Shown here: positions 52,471-61,525 of the stretch, one piece after another
How the letters are laid out: each line of letters starts with the position of its first letter
How positions within the stretch are numbered: the stretch's first letter is position 1
Assembly (NCBI GenBank): GCA_963702235.1
Contig: CAVPBZ010000023.1
Span: 1 to 64,000 of the forward strand
DNA length: 64,000 bases
Reading direction: 5' to 3'
From: PALSA-505 sp963702235
GTDB lineage: Bacteria > Actinomycetota > Actinomycetes > Streptosporangiales > Streptosporangiaceae
Translations under genes and position numbers: made by a program
The notes under the pieces: generated by a model
Told to the model about the DNA's origin: nothing
Databases searched by the model: none
What the model saw: the letters and a program-made list of their open reading frames with translations, nothing else

Positions 52471-53163
52471 GTGCTGCGCATGGCTCTCGCGAGGTTCAAG
52501 GATCTCTGCCTGGACGCAGCGGACCCGGCCCGGGCCGGGGAGTTCTGGGGGCAGGCGCTCGGCCTGTCCTGGCAGCCAGACGAGGACGGCGAAGGCCTGC
52601 TCCGCGGGCCGACCCCCCGGCACAAGATCTGGATCAACAGGGTGCCGGAGCCGAGGACGGTCAAGCAGCGGGTGCACCTGGACATTTACGCGACGACGCT
52701 CGCCGACCTCGAGGCCCTCGGTGCCGAGGTCGTCCGGCCTGCGGGCGACGACCGGCGCTGGACGGTGCTGGCCGATCCCGAGGGCGGCGAGTACTGCGCG
52801 TTCATGCGGGCCGCGCTGCCTGCCGACCGGCTGCACGGCCTGGTGGTGGACAGCGCCGACCCGGCCGCCCAGGCACAGTGGTGGGCGCAGGTGTACGGCG
52901 CCGCCGTGGTGCACGACCCGCGGGGGCACTCCACCGTGGAGAAGGTGCCCGGCATGCCGATCCTGACGATGGACTTCGTCCCGGTGCCCGAGCCCAAGAC
53001 GGTGAAAAACCGTATCCACTGGGACGTCACGGTCGCCGACGTGCAGCCGCTCATCGACGCGGGCGCCACCCTGCTGCGGCCGCGGGACGAGGAGATCCGG
53101 TGGCACGTGCTGGCCGACCCCGAGGGCAACGAGTTCTGCGCCTTCACCAAGGCGCCAGGATGA
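52471..53163 (+). CDS. Tandem VOC/glyoxalase-like domain protein
   Basis: A protein of about 230 aa starting GTG 52471 (GAGGGG upstream) or ATG 52480. Two homologous halves are visible: RFKDLCLDAADPARAGEFWGQALGLSW ... LADPEGGEYCAF and LHGLVVDSADPAAQAQWWAQVYGAAVV ... LADPEGNEFCAF. Each also has an H-(L/W)-D segment (VHLDIYA, IHWDVTV). This is the two-repeat VOC arrangement of glyoxalase-like proteins. The substrate is unknown; relatives include antibiotic-binding and dioxygenase-like proteins. Confidence 0.82.
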   Translation: MLRMALARFKDLCLDAADPARAGEFWGQALGLSWQPDEDGEGLLRGPTPRHKIWINRVPEPRTVKQRVHLDIYATTLADLEALGAEVVRPAGDDRRWTVLADPEGGEYCAFMRAALPADRLHGLVVDSADPAAQAQWWAQVYGAAVVHDPRGHSTVEKVPGMPILTMDFVPVPEPKTVKNRIHWDVTVADVQPLIDAGATLLRPRDEEIRWHVLADPEGNEFCAFTKAPG

Positions 53164-53212
53164 TCGTGCCGGCCAGCAGCCCGGGGCGTCTGCAGATGGC
53201 TACCCTGCGACC

Positions 53213-53332
53213 ATGAGAAGCAGTCGCCTGCTACTGACCGGGGCAGCCATCGGCACGATCCTCGGCACCGGCCGCGCCGACCTCAACGACACGCACGTGT
53301 TCAACTCCCAGTGGCCGCCGCGCGGACGCTAG
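53213..53332 (+). pseudogene. 39-aa fragment of a DUF6640-like membrane protein
   Basis: Encodes MRSSRLLLTGAAIGTILG, then GRADLNDTHVFNSQWPPRGR and a stop. The N-x-THV(F/Y)N-x-x-WPP signature belongs, as far as I recall, to small actinobacterial membrane proteins (DUF6640), whose remaining helices are absent here. The frame is cut by TAG at 53330-53332, just before the end of the convergent CapA gene. A truncated remnant is the simplest reading; a real 39-aa peptide cannot be excluded. Confidence 0.45.
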
Positions 53333-53345
53333 CGAGCGAACGCGG

Positions 53346-54425
53346 TCAGGACGGCCGCGCCGCCAGCTGGGCGCACGAGCGAAGGGCGGCATACCGCGCG
53401 GCAGCGCGCCGCGCGCTCGCTCCGCGCAGGGCGATCGGCTGCCCGGTGCCGGAGACGACCGCGGGGATGAACTGGGCGGACAGCGGCGCGTGCGGATGCA
53501 GCGTGAGCTTCAGCACCCCGGTGGACGTGCTGTAGGACTTCTCCCACCACACGAAGTTGCCCATGCCGTACGCGACGAACGTATGGCCGAGCCAGCCCGA
53601 TCCCTGCAGCATGTGCGCGTGCGCGCCGATGATGATGCTGGCGCCCGCAGCGGCCAGCTTCGGCGCGAGCGACAGCTGGTTCGCGTCCGGGCACGCCGTG
53701 CCCTCGGTGCCCCAGTGCATGAACACGATGACGATCTTGGCCAGCCGCTTGGCGGCCCGCACCGCCGCGAGCGTACGGGGCAGGTTGATCGCGTTGGCCT
53801 CGCCGGGCCGGGTGCGGGTGGCCACCCAGGACGGGGCGAGCTCGGCCACCTGCGACACCCCGACGACAGCGATCTTGGTCCCGTTGATCGTCGTCACGTA
53901 GGGCGCCCACGCCGAGGCGGCGCTGGTCCCGATCCCCACGTAGGGGAACCGCGCTGCGTGCACCGCCGCGAGCGTGTCCGCTAGTCCCCTCTGCCCGTAG
54001 TCCAGCACGTGGTTGTTGGCCATGGTGACCAGGTCGACGCCGCCGTCGCGCAGCGCGGTGAAGGCCGTTGGCGTGGTCCGGAAGTGGTAGGTCTTCGGCT
54101 GCGGCGTGCCGCGGCTGGTGACCGCCGTCTCGAGGTTCACCGCGGTGAAGTCGGCCGACTTGAGCACCGACGAGATGGGCCCGAGCGCGGTCGCCGGGTC
54201 CTTCAGCAGCTTCGCGGTGCGGCCGGTGAAGTGCACGTCCCCGGCGAAGGCCAGCGTGAGGTTACCTGGGCGCGCCGCGGCACGGGCGGGCGTGCTGGTC
54301 TGCGTCGCGGGGGGCGAGGCCGGCCGGTCCGCGGTGCGCGCAGCCTCCTGCGCGGGAGCGCTGCAGGCTGCCGCCAGCAGCGCCACGACGCCGGAGAGCA
54401 CAGCGAGCAGCCGCCTGGTGAACAC
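53346..54425 (-). CDS. CapA-family lipoprotein (metallophosphatase fold)
   Basis: A 359-aa protein. The lipoprotein signal is MFTRRLLAVLSGVVALLAAAC, with the lipobox LAAAC. The CapA domain shows LTLAFAGDVHFTGR, FTAVNLETAVT, LVTMANNHVLDYGQRGLADT, VFMHWGTEG, IIIGAHAHMLQG and VAYGMGNFVWWE, the metal-binding D-x-H / N-H / H-x-H set of this family. Members act in poly-gamma-glutamate capsule synthesis or as cell-surface phosphoesterases; here the role is open. It appears to be a stand-alone gene. Confidence 0.85.
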   Translation of the reverse strand: MFTRRLLAVLSGVVALLAAACSAPAQEAARTADRPASPPATQTSTPARAAARPGNLTLAFAGDVHFTGRTAKLLKDPATALGPISSVLKSADFTAVNLETAVTSRGTPQPKTYHFRTTPTAFTALRDGGVDLVTMANNHVLDYGQRGLADTLAAVHAARFPYVGIGTSAASAWAPYVTTINGTKIAVVGVSQVAELAPSWVATRTRPGEANAINLPRTLAAVRAAKRLAKIVIVFMHWGTEGTACPDANQLSLAPKLAAAGASIIIGAHAHMLQGSGWLGHTFVAYGMGNFVWWEKSYSTSTGVLKLTLHPHAPLSAQFIPAVVSGTGQPIALRGASARRAAARYAALRSCAQLAARPS

Positions 54426-54479
54426 GCGGCTAGCCTACGTTCCGCCGGCGCCACCCCGCCGGGCGGCCGCGCTTTGGTT

Positions 54480-54545
54480 CCGGCCCATGATCGTGAAGGG
54501 TTATGCGTGTGCCCACCCGCACAAGTCTTCACGATCATGATTGGC
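54480..54545. repeat. Dispersed palindromic intergenic element, copy 2 (perfect arms)
   Basis: CATGATCGTGAAG (54486-54498) and its exact reverse complement (54527-54539) form a 13-bp stem. Inside, TGTGC/GCACA forms a second stem. Its right arm matches 20 of 22 positions of the element at 10555-10576. It lies upstream of capA and downstream of the orphan Ig-like ORF. Confidence 0.7.
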
Positions 54546-54593
54546 GGCGCCGCCCGCGGGGGGGGGCGGGTGGCGCCGCCCGGACCGGGAGGG

Positions 54594-54866
54594 TCAGGTC
54601 ACGGTTATCGTCGTTTCCGCCTGGCTGCCGTCGGAGCCGACGGCGATGAGGTGATGGGTGCCGGCCTGCGCCGACGCCGGGATGGTGACCTGGACAGAGA
54701 ACCGGCCTCCGTCGCCGGCCTCGGTCCCCCCGAGCGGCGTCCTGCCGACGTGATCCAGGAAGACCTGGACAGAATCGCCGAGCTGGAAACTGGCACCGCT
54801 CACGGTGACCGCGTGGCGCGGGGCCACCGTCACCGGCGAGGCCGCGATCTGGGGCTGGGTGACCAC
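54594..54866 (-). pseudogene. Orphan Ig-like/IPT-type domain fragment
   Basis: A 90-aa frame reads as one complete bacterial Ig-like domain of secreted proteins (TVAPRHAVTVSGASFQLGDSVQVFLDHVGRTPLGG ... FSVQVTIPASAQAGTHHLIAVGSDGSQAETTITVT). There is no signal peptide, and a stop codon lies four codons before the GTG start, so the rest of a larger exported protein is missing. It is squeezed between a palindromic element and ridA. Most likely a remnant; a free-standing domain is possible. Confidence 0.5.
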
Positions 54867-54882
54867 GGGACCGTGTCACCCG

Positions 54883-55281
54883 TCACGGGATGACCGCGTG
54901 CCCCTGGATCTCGACCAGCGCCTCGGTGTCCCACAGCCTGCTCACGCCGATGCCCGCCATCGCCGGGTACTGCGGCCCGGCCAGCCGCCGCCAGACCGCG
55001 CCGATCTCACGCGCATGCGCCCGGTAGTCGCCGAGGTCAACCGCGTAGATGGTGAGGCTGGCCAGGTGCTCCGGTGCCCCGCCGGCCTCCCGCAGCGCCA
55101 GCAGCAGGTTGCCGAGTGCCTGCTCGAACTGCTCCACCACCGTCGCGCCCACGATCAGGCCGTCCGGCCCGTTCGCCGTCTGGCCGGCCAGGAACACCAT
55201 CGTGCTGCCCGTCGCCACGACGGCGTGCGAGAACCCGGACGGCCGGGCGAGCGCCGCTGGGTTCACCCTCTGCGTGGTCAC
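54883..55281 (-). CDS. RidA-family protein
   Basis: A 132-aa protein (MTTQRVNPAALARPSGFSHAVVATGSTMVFLAGQTANG ... EQALGNLLLALREAGGAPEHLASLTIYAVD ... ALVEIQGHAVI), the trimeric YjgF/RidA fold. RidA enzymes hydrolyse reactive enamines and imines. The Arg that binds the substrate carboxylate in typical RidA (PARSCVEV) is replaced: this protein reads YPAMAGIGV. It therefore belongs to a divergent Rid group with another substrate. The GTG start overlaps the stop of the monooxygenase/oxidoreductase gene, so it is translationally coupled to it and probably acts on its product. Confidence 0.85.
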   Translation of the reverse strand: MTTQRVNPAALARPSGFSHAVVATGSTMVFLAGQTANGPDGLIVGATVVEQFEQALGNLLLALREAGGAPEHLASLTIYAVDLGDYRAHAREIGAVWRRLAGPQYPAMAGIGVSRLWDTEALVEIQGHAVIP

Positions 55282-57698
55282 GATCCCTCCGTTCTGCCCG
55301 CCGGCGCGTTGTCCGGCCCCTGCCCGTTCGGAATCCATCGCTGATGCCTGGTGGCCGGCTCGCCTTCCCTGACCAGCTGCAGCCGCGGCCGCGGCCCGTC
55401 GGTCCGGCCGGTTTGCGGCCGCCGGCTGCCCGCGGCCCAGGGCTGCGGCCAGGTCACGCCCGGGCCGGCGTAATCCTGCTCGGCGGCGGCGTGCAGCGTC
55501 CAGTTCGGGTCGTACAGGTGGGCGCGGCCGAGCGCGCACAGGTCGGCGCGGCCGGCCAGGATCAGCGAGTTCACGTCGTCGAACGACGAGATCACGCCGA
55601 CCGCGATCGTCGCGATCCCGAGCCGGTTGCGGATCGCGTCGGCGTACGGCGCCTGGTACGAGCGGCCGAAGGCCGGCTTCTCGTCCGCCGTCACCTGGCC
55701 GGTGGACACGTCGATCGCGTCCGCCCCGGCGGCGGCGAACGCCCGCGCGATCTCGACCGAGTCCGCCGACGTGATGCCGCCGTCGTGCCAGTCGGTGGCC
55801 GAGATCCGCACGGTCATCGGCTTGTCCCGCGGCCACGTGGCGCGCATCGCCGCGAACACCTCGAGCGGGTAGCGCAGCCGGCCCGCCAGCGACCCGCCGT
55901 AGGAGTCCGTGCGCTGGTTGGTCAGCGGCGAGATGAACGACGACAGCAGGTACCCGTGCGCGCAGTGCAGCTCGGCCAGGTCGAAACCGCACCGGTCCGC
56001 CGCCCGCGTGGCCGCCACGAACTCATCCCGGATCGACGCCAGCTCGGCCACCGTCAGCTCGCGCGGCACCTGGCTGACGCCGGGCAGGTAGGGCAGCGGG
56101 GACGGCGCGCACAGGGCCCAGTTACCGGACTCCAGCGGCTGGTCGATGCCCTCCCACATCAGCTTCGTCGAACCCTTGCGGCCGGAATGGCCGAGCTGGA
56201 TCCCGATCCTGGCTGCCGACGAGCCGTGCACGAACGCGACGATCCGCCGCCACGCCGCCTCCTGCCCGGACGTATAGAGACCGGTGCACCCCGGCGAGAT
56301 CCGCCCCTCGGGGGAGACGCACGCCATCTCCGTCATCACCAGGCCGGCCCCGCCGAGCGCCTTGCCGCCGAGGTGCACCAGGTGGAAGTCGCCCGGCACG
56401 CCATCCACGGCCGAGTACATGTCCATCGCGGACACCACCACCCGGTTGGCCAGCTCGAGGCCGCGCAGCCGCAGCGGCTGGAACATCGGCGGGCGCACGT
56501 CGCCGGGGGCCATGCCGCGCCGCTTCTCGTGGCCGGCGAACCAGGCATCCATCCGCGCCGCGAACTCCGGGTCCCGCAGCCGCAGGTTCTCGTGCGTGAC
56601 CCGCCGCGACCGGGTGATGATGTTGAACGCGAACTGCTCCGGCTCCTGGTGGACGTACTGGCCCAGGTTCTCGAACCACTCCAGGCTCGCCTGCGCGGCC
56701 CGCTGCACCGACGCGACCACCGGCCTGCGCTCGGCCTCGTAGGCGGCCAGCGCCCCGCCGAGATCCAGCTCCTCGTGCAGGCAGGCGGCGAGCGCGAGCG
56801 CGTCCTCCATGGCCAGCTTGGTGCCCGATCCGATGGAGAAGTGCGCGGTGTGCGCGGCGTCGCCGAGCAGGATCACGTTGCCGTGCCGCCAGGCCCGGCA
56901 GCGCAGCGTGCCGAAGCTGATCCACCGGGAGTTGTTGGCGTGCAGCGCGTGACCGCGCAGGATGCCGCCGAACAGCTCCCGGATCCGCGCGACCGACGCC
57001 TCGTCCGACGCGCCGGGCGGCGGGCGGCCGGCGTCGAAGCGGGCGGCCAGCTCGGCGAATCCGGCGGCCCGCCAGACCGACTCGTGCATTTCGGCGATGA
57101 ACGTGCTGCCGCTGGCGTCGTAGGGATAGCCGTGCACCTGCATCACGCCGTGCGGCGTCTGCTCGATGTAGAACTTGAACGCGTCGAAGACCAGGTCGGT
57201 GCCGAGCCACATGTACTTGCCGTGCCGGGTCTCGGTGTCCGGGCCGAACGCGCCGCCGAACGCGGCCCGGACCGCCGAGTTGGCCCCGTCGGCCGCGACC
57301 ACCAGGTCGTAGTCCGCGGCCAGTTCAGCCGCGGGCGGCGCCTCGGTACGGAAGAGCAACCGCACGCCCAGGTCCGCGCAGCGCCGCTGCAGGATCGCCA
57401 GCAGCGCGCGGCGGCTCATCGCGGCGAAGCCGTGCCCGCCGCTGGTGATCGTCTCGCCGCCGACGTGCACGTCGATGTCGTCCCAGCGGGCGAACTCGCG
57501 CTGCATCGCCCGGTAAATAGCGGGGTCGGCGTGCTCGATGCCGCCCAGCGTCTCGTCCGAGAAGACGACGCCGAAGCCGAACGTGTCGCCGGGGGAGTTC
57601 CGCTCCCAGACGGTGATCTCGTGCCCGGCGCCGAGCTGCCGGGTCAGCGCGGCGAAGTACAGCCCACCGGGCCCGCCGCCCACGACCGCGATCCGCAC
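55278..57698 (-). CDS. Bifunctional salicylyl-/2-aminobenzoyl-CoA monooxygenase-oxidoreductase
   Basis: An 806-aa two-domain flavoprotein, GTG start (VRIAVVGGGPGGLYFAAL). Residues 1 to ~390 are an FAD-dependent monooxygenase (GGGPGG at 7-12; YDLVVAADGANSAVR; NVILLGDAAHTAHFSIGSGTKLAMEDA). Residues ~430-790 are an Old Yellow Enzyme-type domain (LRLRGLELANRVVVSAMDMYS, AARIGIQLGHSGRKGS, CGFDLAELHCAHGYLLSSFISPLTNQRTDSYGGSLAGRLRYP). This fusion is known from SdgC (salicylyl-CoA 5-hydroxylase, gentisate pathway) and from 2-aminobenzoyl-CoA monooxygenase/reductase of anthranilate breakdown. The CoA ligase nearby and the coupled RidA favour an aryl-CoA route, perhaps anthranilate. Confidence 0.9.
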   Translation of the reverse strand: MRIAVVGGGPGGLYFAALTRQLGAGHEITVWERNSPGDTFGFGVVFSDETLGGIEHADPAIYRAMQREFARWDDIDVHVGGETITSGGHGFAAMSRRALLAILQRRCADLGVRLLFRTEAPPAAELAADYDLVVAADGANSAVRAAFGGAFGPDTETRHGKYMWLGTDLVFDAFKFYIEQTPHGVMQVHGYPYDASGSTFIAEMHESVWRAAGFAELAARFDAGRPPPGASDEASVARIRELFGGILRGHALHANNSRWISFGTLRCRAWRHGNVILLGDAAHTAHFSIGSGTKLAMEDALALAACLHEELDLGGALAAYEAERRPVVASVQRAAQASLEWFENLGQYVHQEPEQFAFNIITRSRRVTHENLRLRDPEFAARMDAWFAGHEKRRGMAPGDVRPPMFQPLRLRGLELANRVVVSAMDMYSAVDGVPGDFHLVHLGGKALGGAGLVMTEMACVSPEGRISPGCTGLYTSGQEAAWRRIVAFVHGSSAARIGIQLGHSGRKGSTKLMWEGIDQPLESGNWALCAPSPLPYLPGVSQVPRELTVAELASIRDEFVAATRAADRCGFDLAELHCAHGYLLSSFISPLTNQRTDSYGGSLAGRLRYPLEVFAAMRATWPRDKPMTVRISATDWHDGGITSADSVEIARAFAAAGADAIDVSTGQVTADEKPAFGRSYQAPYADAIRNRLGIATIAVGVISSFDDVNSLILAGRADLCALGRAHLYDPNWTLHAAAEQDYAGPGVTWPQPWAAGSRRPQTGRTDGPRPRLQLVREGEPATRHQRWIPNGQGPDNAPAGRTEGS

Positions 57699-57804
57699 AG
57701 CCCGACAGTATGCCGGGAGCCAGCCGAAGGTGAAGCCCGCCGCGGACGCGACCACTCTGGCCGACACGCCGACACGCCGCGCAGCGTCCCGGGGGGAGGG
57801 CGGG

Positions 57805-60537
57805 ATGCTCGCTACCGTGGGCATTATGGCCATCCGTGCGCCCAAGAGCACGAAGACAGCCGCGCGCCCCAAGAGCGGCCGCGGCCAGCCTGCCCCGCGC
57901 GGCCGCCAGCCGAAAAAGGCCAGCCGCACCGGGCGCAAGCCCGCCCGCAAGACCCAGTCACGCAGTACCCGGCGGGGACGGCAGTACGCGAACCCGCGGA
58001 ACGCGCCGCCGTCCGTCGGTGCCCACCCGCTGCTGATCCTGCTCGGCTGGGGAGCCAGCGCCGTCGGCGGGCTGTGGATGATGATCGCGCACGGGGCCGG
58101 GGGGGTGGCGCGCGCGATCGGCCGCAGCGCCCGCGGCCTCGAGCCCGCGCACCGCAGGGACGGCATCGGCCTGACCGCGATCGGCGCTGCTATCGTCGTG
58201 GCCGGCACCACCTGGTGGCCGATGAACAACGTGGCCAGGCTGATGACCGCCGTGGTGCGAGGCGGGTTCGGGTCGCTGGCCTGGACGGTCCCCGTGCTGC
58301 TGGCCCTGCTCGGCTGGCGGTTCCTGCGTCATCCCGACCGCAACGCCGAGACCGGCCGGATGGTGATCGGCTGGCTCGCGCTGATCGTCGGCGCGCTCGG
58401 CCTGGTGCATATCGCCAACGGCACGCCGCAGCCGACGGCCGGCGCGGCGGCGATGCGGCACGCGGGCGGGCTGATCGGGTTTTTCGCCTCGGCCCCGCTG
58501 GTCGCCGCCCTGACGCCGTGGGTGGCCGCGCCGCTGCTCGCGCTCGTCGCCGGCTTCGGCGTGCTGGTCATCACCGCGACGCCGCTGCACATGGTGCCCG
58601 CCGAGCTGGCCCGGCTCCGGCACTGGCGGCCCGGCGCGGGCCGCGCCGGGCCGGGGACCACGGCAGGCAGGACAACCGATGATCCCGAACGGGCAGGGGT
58701 CGGCCCCCTGGGCCGCCTCGGCCGCCGCCCGCAGGCGATCGAGGCCGGTGATCACGACCGGCCCTACGATTCACCGCTCATCGCCGAGCGCGGCACCCGG
58801 ATCAAGCCGCGCATGCCCGGATCCGCGGGCGCCCCGGCGGGGACCGGGCCAGCGGGAGGTGCCGCGGCCGAGAGCGACGAGGGACTGCTGGACGCGCTCG
58901 GCTTCGCGTCGTCGGCCGGCCAGCTCGCCGGCGGCGCGGGCGTGGGCGCCGACGGCCCGCACGGTCCCGGCGGCCCGCACGGTCCCGGCGGGCCGCCAGG
59001 GGCGGCGGCCGGGCCTGCCGGTCATGACCGGCTGCGCAAGCCCGAGCAGCTCACGCTGACCGGGGCGACGGACGCGAGCTACACGCTGCCGCCCGCGGCG
59101 CTGCTGCGGCCCGGATCGGCGCACAAGGAGCGGACCCGGGCCAACGATCTCATGGTCGAGGCGCTGACCAGCGTGCTCGAGCAGTTCGATGTGGACGCCC
59201 ACGTCACCGGGTTCACCCGCGGGCCGACCGTGACCAGGTACGAGATCGAGCTCGGCCAGGCGGTCAAGGTGGAGCGGGTCACCGCCCTGTCCAAGAACAT
59301 CGCCTACGCGGTGAAGAGCGCGGACGTCAGGATCCTGTCCCCGATCCCGGGCAAGTCCGCTATCGGGGTGGAGATCCCCAACACCGACCGGGAGATCGTC
59401 AGCCTGGGCGACGTGCTCCGGTCCGCGGTGGCCGTCGCCGACCATCACCCGATGGTGGTCGGCCTCGGCAAGGACGTCGAGGGCCGCACGGTCGTCGCCA
59501 ACCTCGCGAAGATGCCTCATATCCTGATTGCCGGCGCGACCGGGGCTGGGAAATCGACCTGCATCAACGGGCTGATCACCTCTATCCTGCTGCGGGCCAC
59601 GCCGGACGAGGTGCGGATGATCCTCGTTGACCCGAAGCGGGTCGAGCTGACGTCCTACCAGGGCGTGCCGCACCTGATCACGCCGATCATCACCAGCCCG
59701 AAGAAGGCGGCGGAAGCGCTCGGCTGGGTCGTCGGCGAGATGGACCGGCGGTACGACGACCTGGCCGCCTCCGGCTTCCGGCACCTGGATGACTTCAACA
59801 AGGCGGTGCGGGCGGGCAAGCTCACCGCGCCGCCGGGCAGCGAGCGGGTGTACCTGCCCTACCCGTACCTGCTGGTGATCGTGGACGAGCTCGCCGACCT
59901 GATGATGGTCGCGCCCCGCGACGTCGAGGACTCGGTGGTCCGGATCACCCAGCTGGCCCGCGCGGCGGGAATTCACCTGGTGCTGGCCACCCAGCGGCCG
60001 AGCGTGGACGTGGTGACCGGCCTGATCAAGGCCAACGTGCCGTCCAGGCTCGCGTTCGAGACCTCCAGCCTCGCCGACAGCAGGGTCATCCTGGACCAGC
60101 CGGGGGCGGAGAAGCTCATCGGCCAGGGCGACTCGCTGTTCCTGCCGATGGGAGCGAGCAAGCCGGTCCGGCTGCAGAACGCCTACGTCACCGAGAAGGA
60201 GATTCACGAGGTCGTCACGCACTGCAAGAAGCAGGCCGAGCCCAGCTACGCCGAGGACGTCATCCCGGTCGAAGGCAAGCAGCGCGATATCGACGCGGAC
60301 ATCGGCGACGACAGGGAACTGCTTATCCAGGCCGCCGAGCTCATCATCAGCACGCAGTTCGGCTCGACCTCGATGCTGCAGCGCAAGCTCCGGGTCGGCT
60401 TCGCCAAGGCAGGCCGGCTGATGGACTTGCTGGAGAGCCGCGGCATCGTCGGGCCGAGCGAGGGTTCTAAGGCCAGGGACGTGCTGATCAGGCCGGATGA
60501 CATGGAAGAGGTCCTCGGCCCGCTCCGTGGCGAGTAA
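57805..60537 (+). CDS. ftsK: DNA translocase FtsK
   Basis: A protein of about 910 aa (ATG 57805 after GGGGGGAGGG; ATG 57826 is the alternative). A basic, Arg/Lys-rich N-terminus is followed by four or so membrane segments (~70-270) and a Gly/Pro-rich linker. The motor follows: HILIAGATGAGKSTCINGLI (Walker A, ~573-592), VRMILVDPKRVELTSYQGVPHL, YPYLLVIVDELADLMMV (Walker B) and VLATQRPSVDVVTGLIKANVPSR. The C-terminal gamma winged helix (GSTSMLQRKLRVGFAKAGRLMDLLESRGIVGPSEGSKARDVL) reads KOPS sites. It pumps chromosome DNA through the closing septum. Divergent from the monooxygenase gene. Confidence 0.95.
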   Translation: MLATVGIMAIRAPKSTKTAARPKSGRGQPAPRGRQPKKASRTGRKPARKTQSRSTRRGRQYANPRNAPPSVGAHPLLILLGWGASAVGGLWMMIAHGAGGVARAIGRSARGLEPAHRRDGIGLTAIGAAIVVAGTTWWPMNNVARLMTAVVRGGFGSLAWTVPVLLALLGWRFLRHPDRNAETGRMVIGWLALIVGALGLVHIANGTPQPTAGAAAMRHAGGLIGFFASAPLVAALTPWVAAPLLALVAGFGVLVITATPLHMVPAELARLRHWRPGAGRAGPGTTAGRTTDDPERAGVGPLGRLGRRPQAIEAGDHDRPYDSPLIAERGTRIKPRMPGSAGAPAGTGPAGGAAAESDEGLLDALGFASSAGQLAGGAGVGADGPHGPGGPHGPGGPPGAAAGPAGHDRLRKPEQLTLTGATDASYTLPPAALLRPGSAHKERTRANDLMVEALTSVLEQFDVDAHVTGFTRGPTVTRYEIELGQAVKVERVTALSKNIAYAVKSADVRILSPIPGKSAIGVEIPNTDREIVSLGDVLRSAVAVADHHPMVVGLGKDVEGRTVVANLAKMPHILIAGATGAGKSTCINGLITSILLRATPDEVRMILVDPKRVELTSYQGVPHLITPIITSPKKAAEALGWVVGEMDRRYDDLAASGFRHLDDFNKAVRAGKLTAPPGSERVYLPYPYLLVIVDELADLMMVAPRDVEDSVVRITQLARAAGIHLVLATQRPSVDVVTGLIKANVPSRLAFETSSLADSRVILDQPGAEKLIGQGDSLFLPMGASKPVRLQNAYVTEKEIHEVVTHCKKQAEPSYAEDVIPVEGKQRDIDADIGDDRELLIQAAELIISTQFGSTSMLQRKLRVGFAKAGRLMDLLESRGIVGPSEGSKARDVLIRPDDMEEVLGPLRGE

Positions 60538-60710
60538 CAAAAACTGGGCGAACAGCGGCAGCTGTCCTCGCGGCACCGTGTGCGCATGTCTACACTTGGT
60601 GACTGTTCCACCGCGCGGGACGACTCGCTTCCGGCGGCCGTCCGCGCCGAGTGGGACCAGACCTTCTCGGCAAATGCAGTTGTCTATGACAAGCACGGTG
60701 GAGGCGCGGC

Positions 60711-61457
60711 GTGAGCATCGGTGACACCCTGGCGGAAGCGCGTCGCCGGGCCGGTCTCACCATTACGCAGGTCAGCGACCAGACCCGCATCAGGGAGACG
60801 ATCATCCGCGGCATCGAGCGCGGTGATTTCTCTGCCTGCGGCGGCGACTTCTACGCCCGCGGGCACATCCGGAGCATCGCGAAGGTCATCGGCATCGACC
60901 CGGACACGCTCATCGGGGAGTACGACTCGGCGCACGGCGCGCCGCACGCGATCAGGGCGGCCGAGGTGTTCGAGCCGTCCACGCCGATCCGGCTGAAAGA
61001 GGGCCGCTCGCTCAACTGGAGCGTGGCGATGGTGCTGGCCCTCGTCGTGATCGTCGGCTACCTGATCTACCACACGGTGTCCTCCGGCTCGGGCACCGCC
61101 CATCCGGCGGCGGAGCAGCACCAGGGCAGCCGCCCGGCGCCGGCCGCCGCGCACCACAGCTCACCGCCGGCCAGCTCCGCCGGCGCCACGGCCAGTAAGG
61201 AACTCGTCATCAAGCTGGCCGTGAAGGCCCAGCCGTGCTGGGTGGAGTTCACCCGCCCGAACGGCGCCTACCTGACGCAGGTCACCCTCCCGGCCGGTGC
61301 CACCAAGACCTGGCGGTTCCGGCACGCGGTGGACATGCAGCTCGGCAACCCGGGCGCGGTCGCGCTCACCGTCAACGGGCAGAACCGCGGATCCCCCGGC
61401 CGGGTGGGTAACCCAGTCACGCTGAGCTTCCGGCCCGGCAAGCAGCTGTCCCGCTGA
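60711..61457 (+). CDS. RodZ-like membrane protein with Xre HTH and DUF4115 domain
   Basis: A 248-aa protein. Residues 1-70 are a RodZ-type HTH (GDTLAEARRRAGLTITQVSDQTRIRETIIRGIERGDFSACGGDFYARGHIRSIAKVIGID). A single membrane helix (AMVLALVVIVGYLIYHTV, ~106-123), an Ala/Ser/Pro linker and an external DUF4115 beta domain (LVIKLAVKAQPCWVEFTRPNG ... MQLGNPGAVALTVNGQNRGSPG) follow. RodZ links cell-shape machinery across the membrane. The 173 nt between ftsK and this gene hold nothing I can identify. Confidence 0.85.
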   Translation: MSIGDTLAEARRRAGLTITQVSDQTRIRETIIRGIERGDFSACGGDFYARGHIRSIAKVIGIDPDTLIGEYDSAHGAPHAIRAAEVFEPSTPIRLKEGRSLNWSVAMVLALVVIVGYLIYHTVSSGSGTAHPAAEQHQGSRPAPAAAHHSSPPASSAGATASKELVIKLAVKAQPCWVEFTRPNGAYLTQVTLPAGATKTWRFRHAVDMQLGNPGAVALTVNGQNRGSPGRVGNPVTLSFRPGKQLSR

Positions 61458-61525
61458 CGGCCGGCCGTCGCGCCGGGGCCACGGCGCGTGCCTGCGCAGG
61501 GCGTCAGGTACCGTAGTCTGCCGGT

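Noticed and set aside
55074..58682. A 1202-aa plus-strand open frame across the monooxygenase gene and into ftsK
   Set aside because: Composition is Arg/Pro/Ala-rich without domains. It is the antisense shadow of the strongly supported flavoprotein gene.
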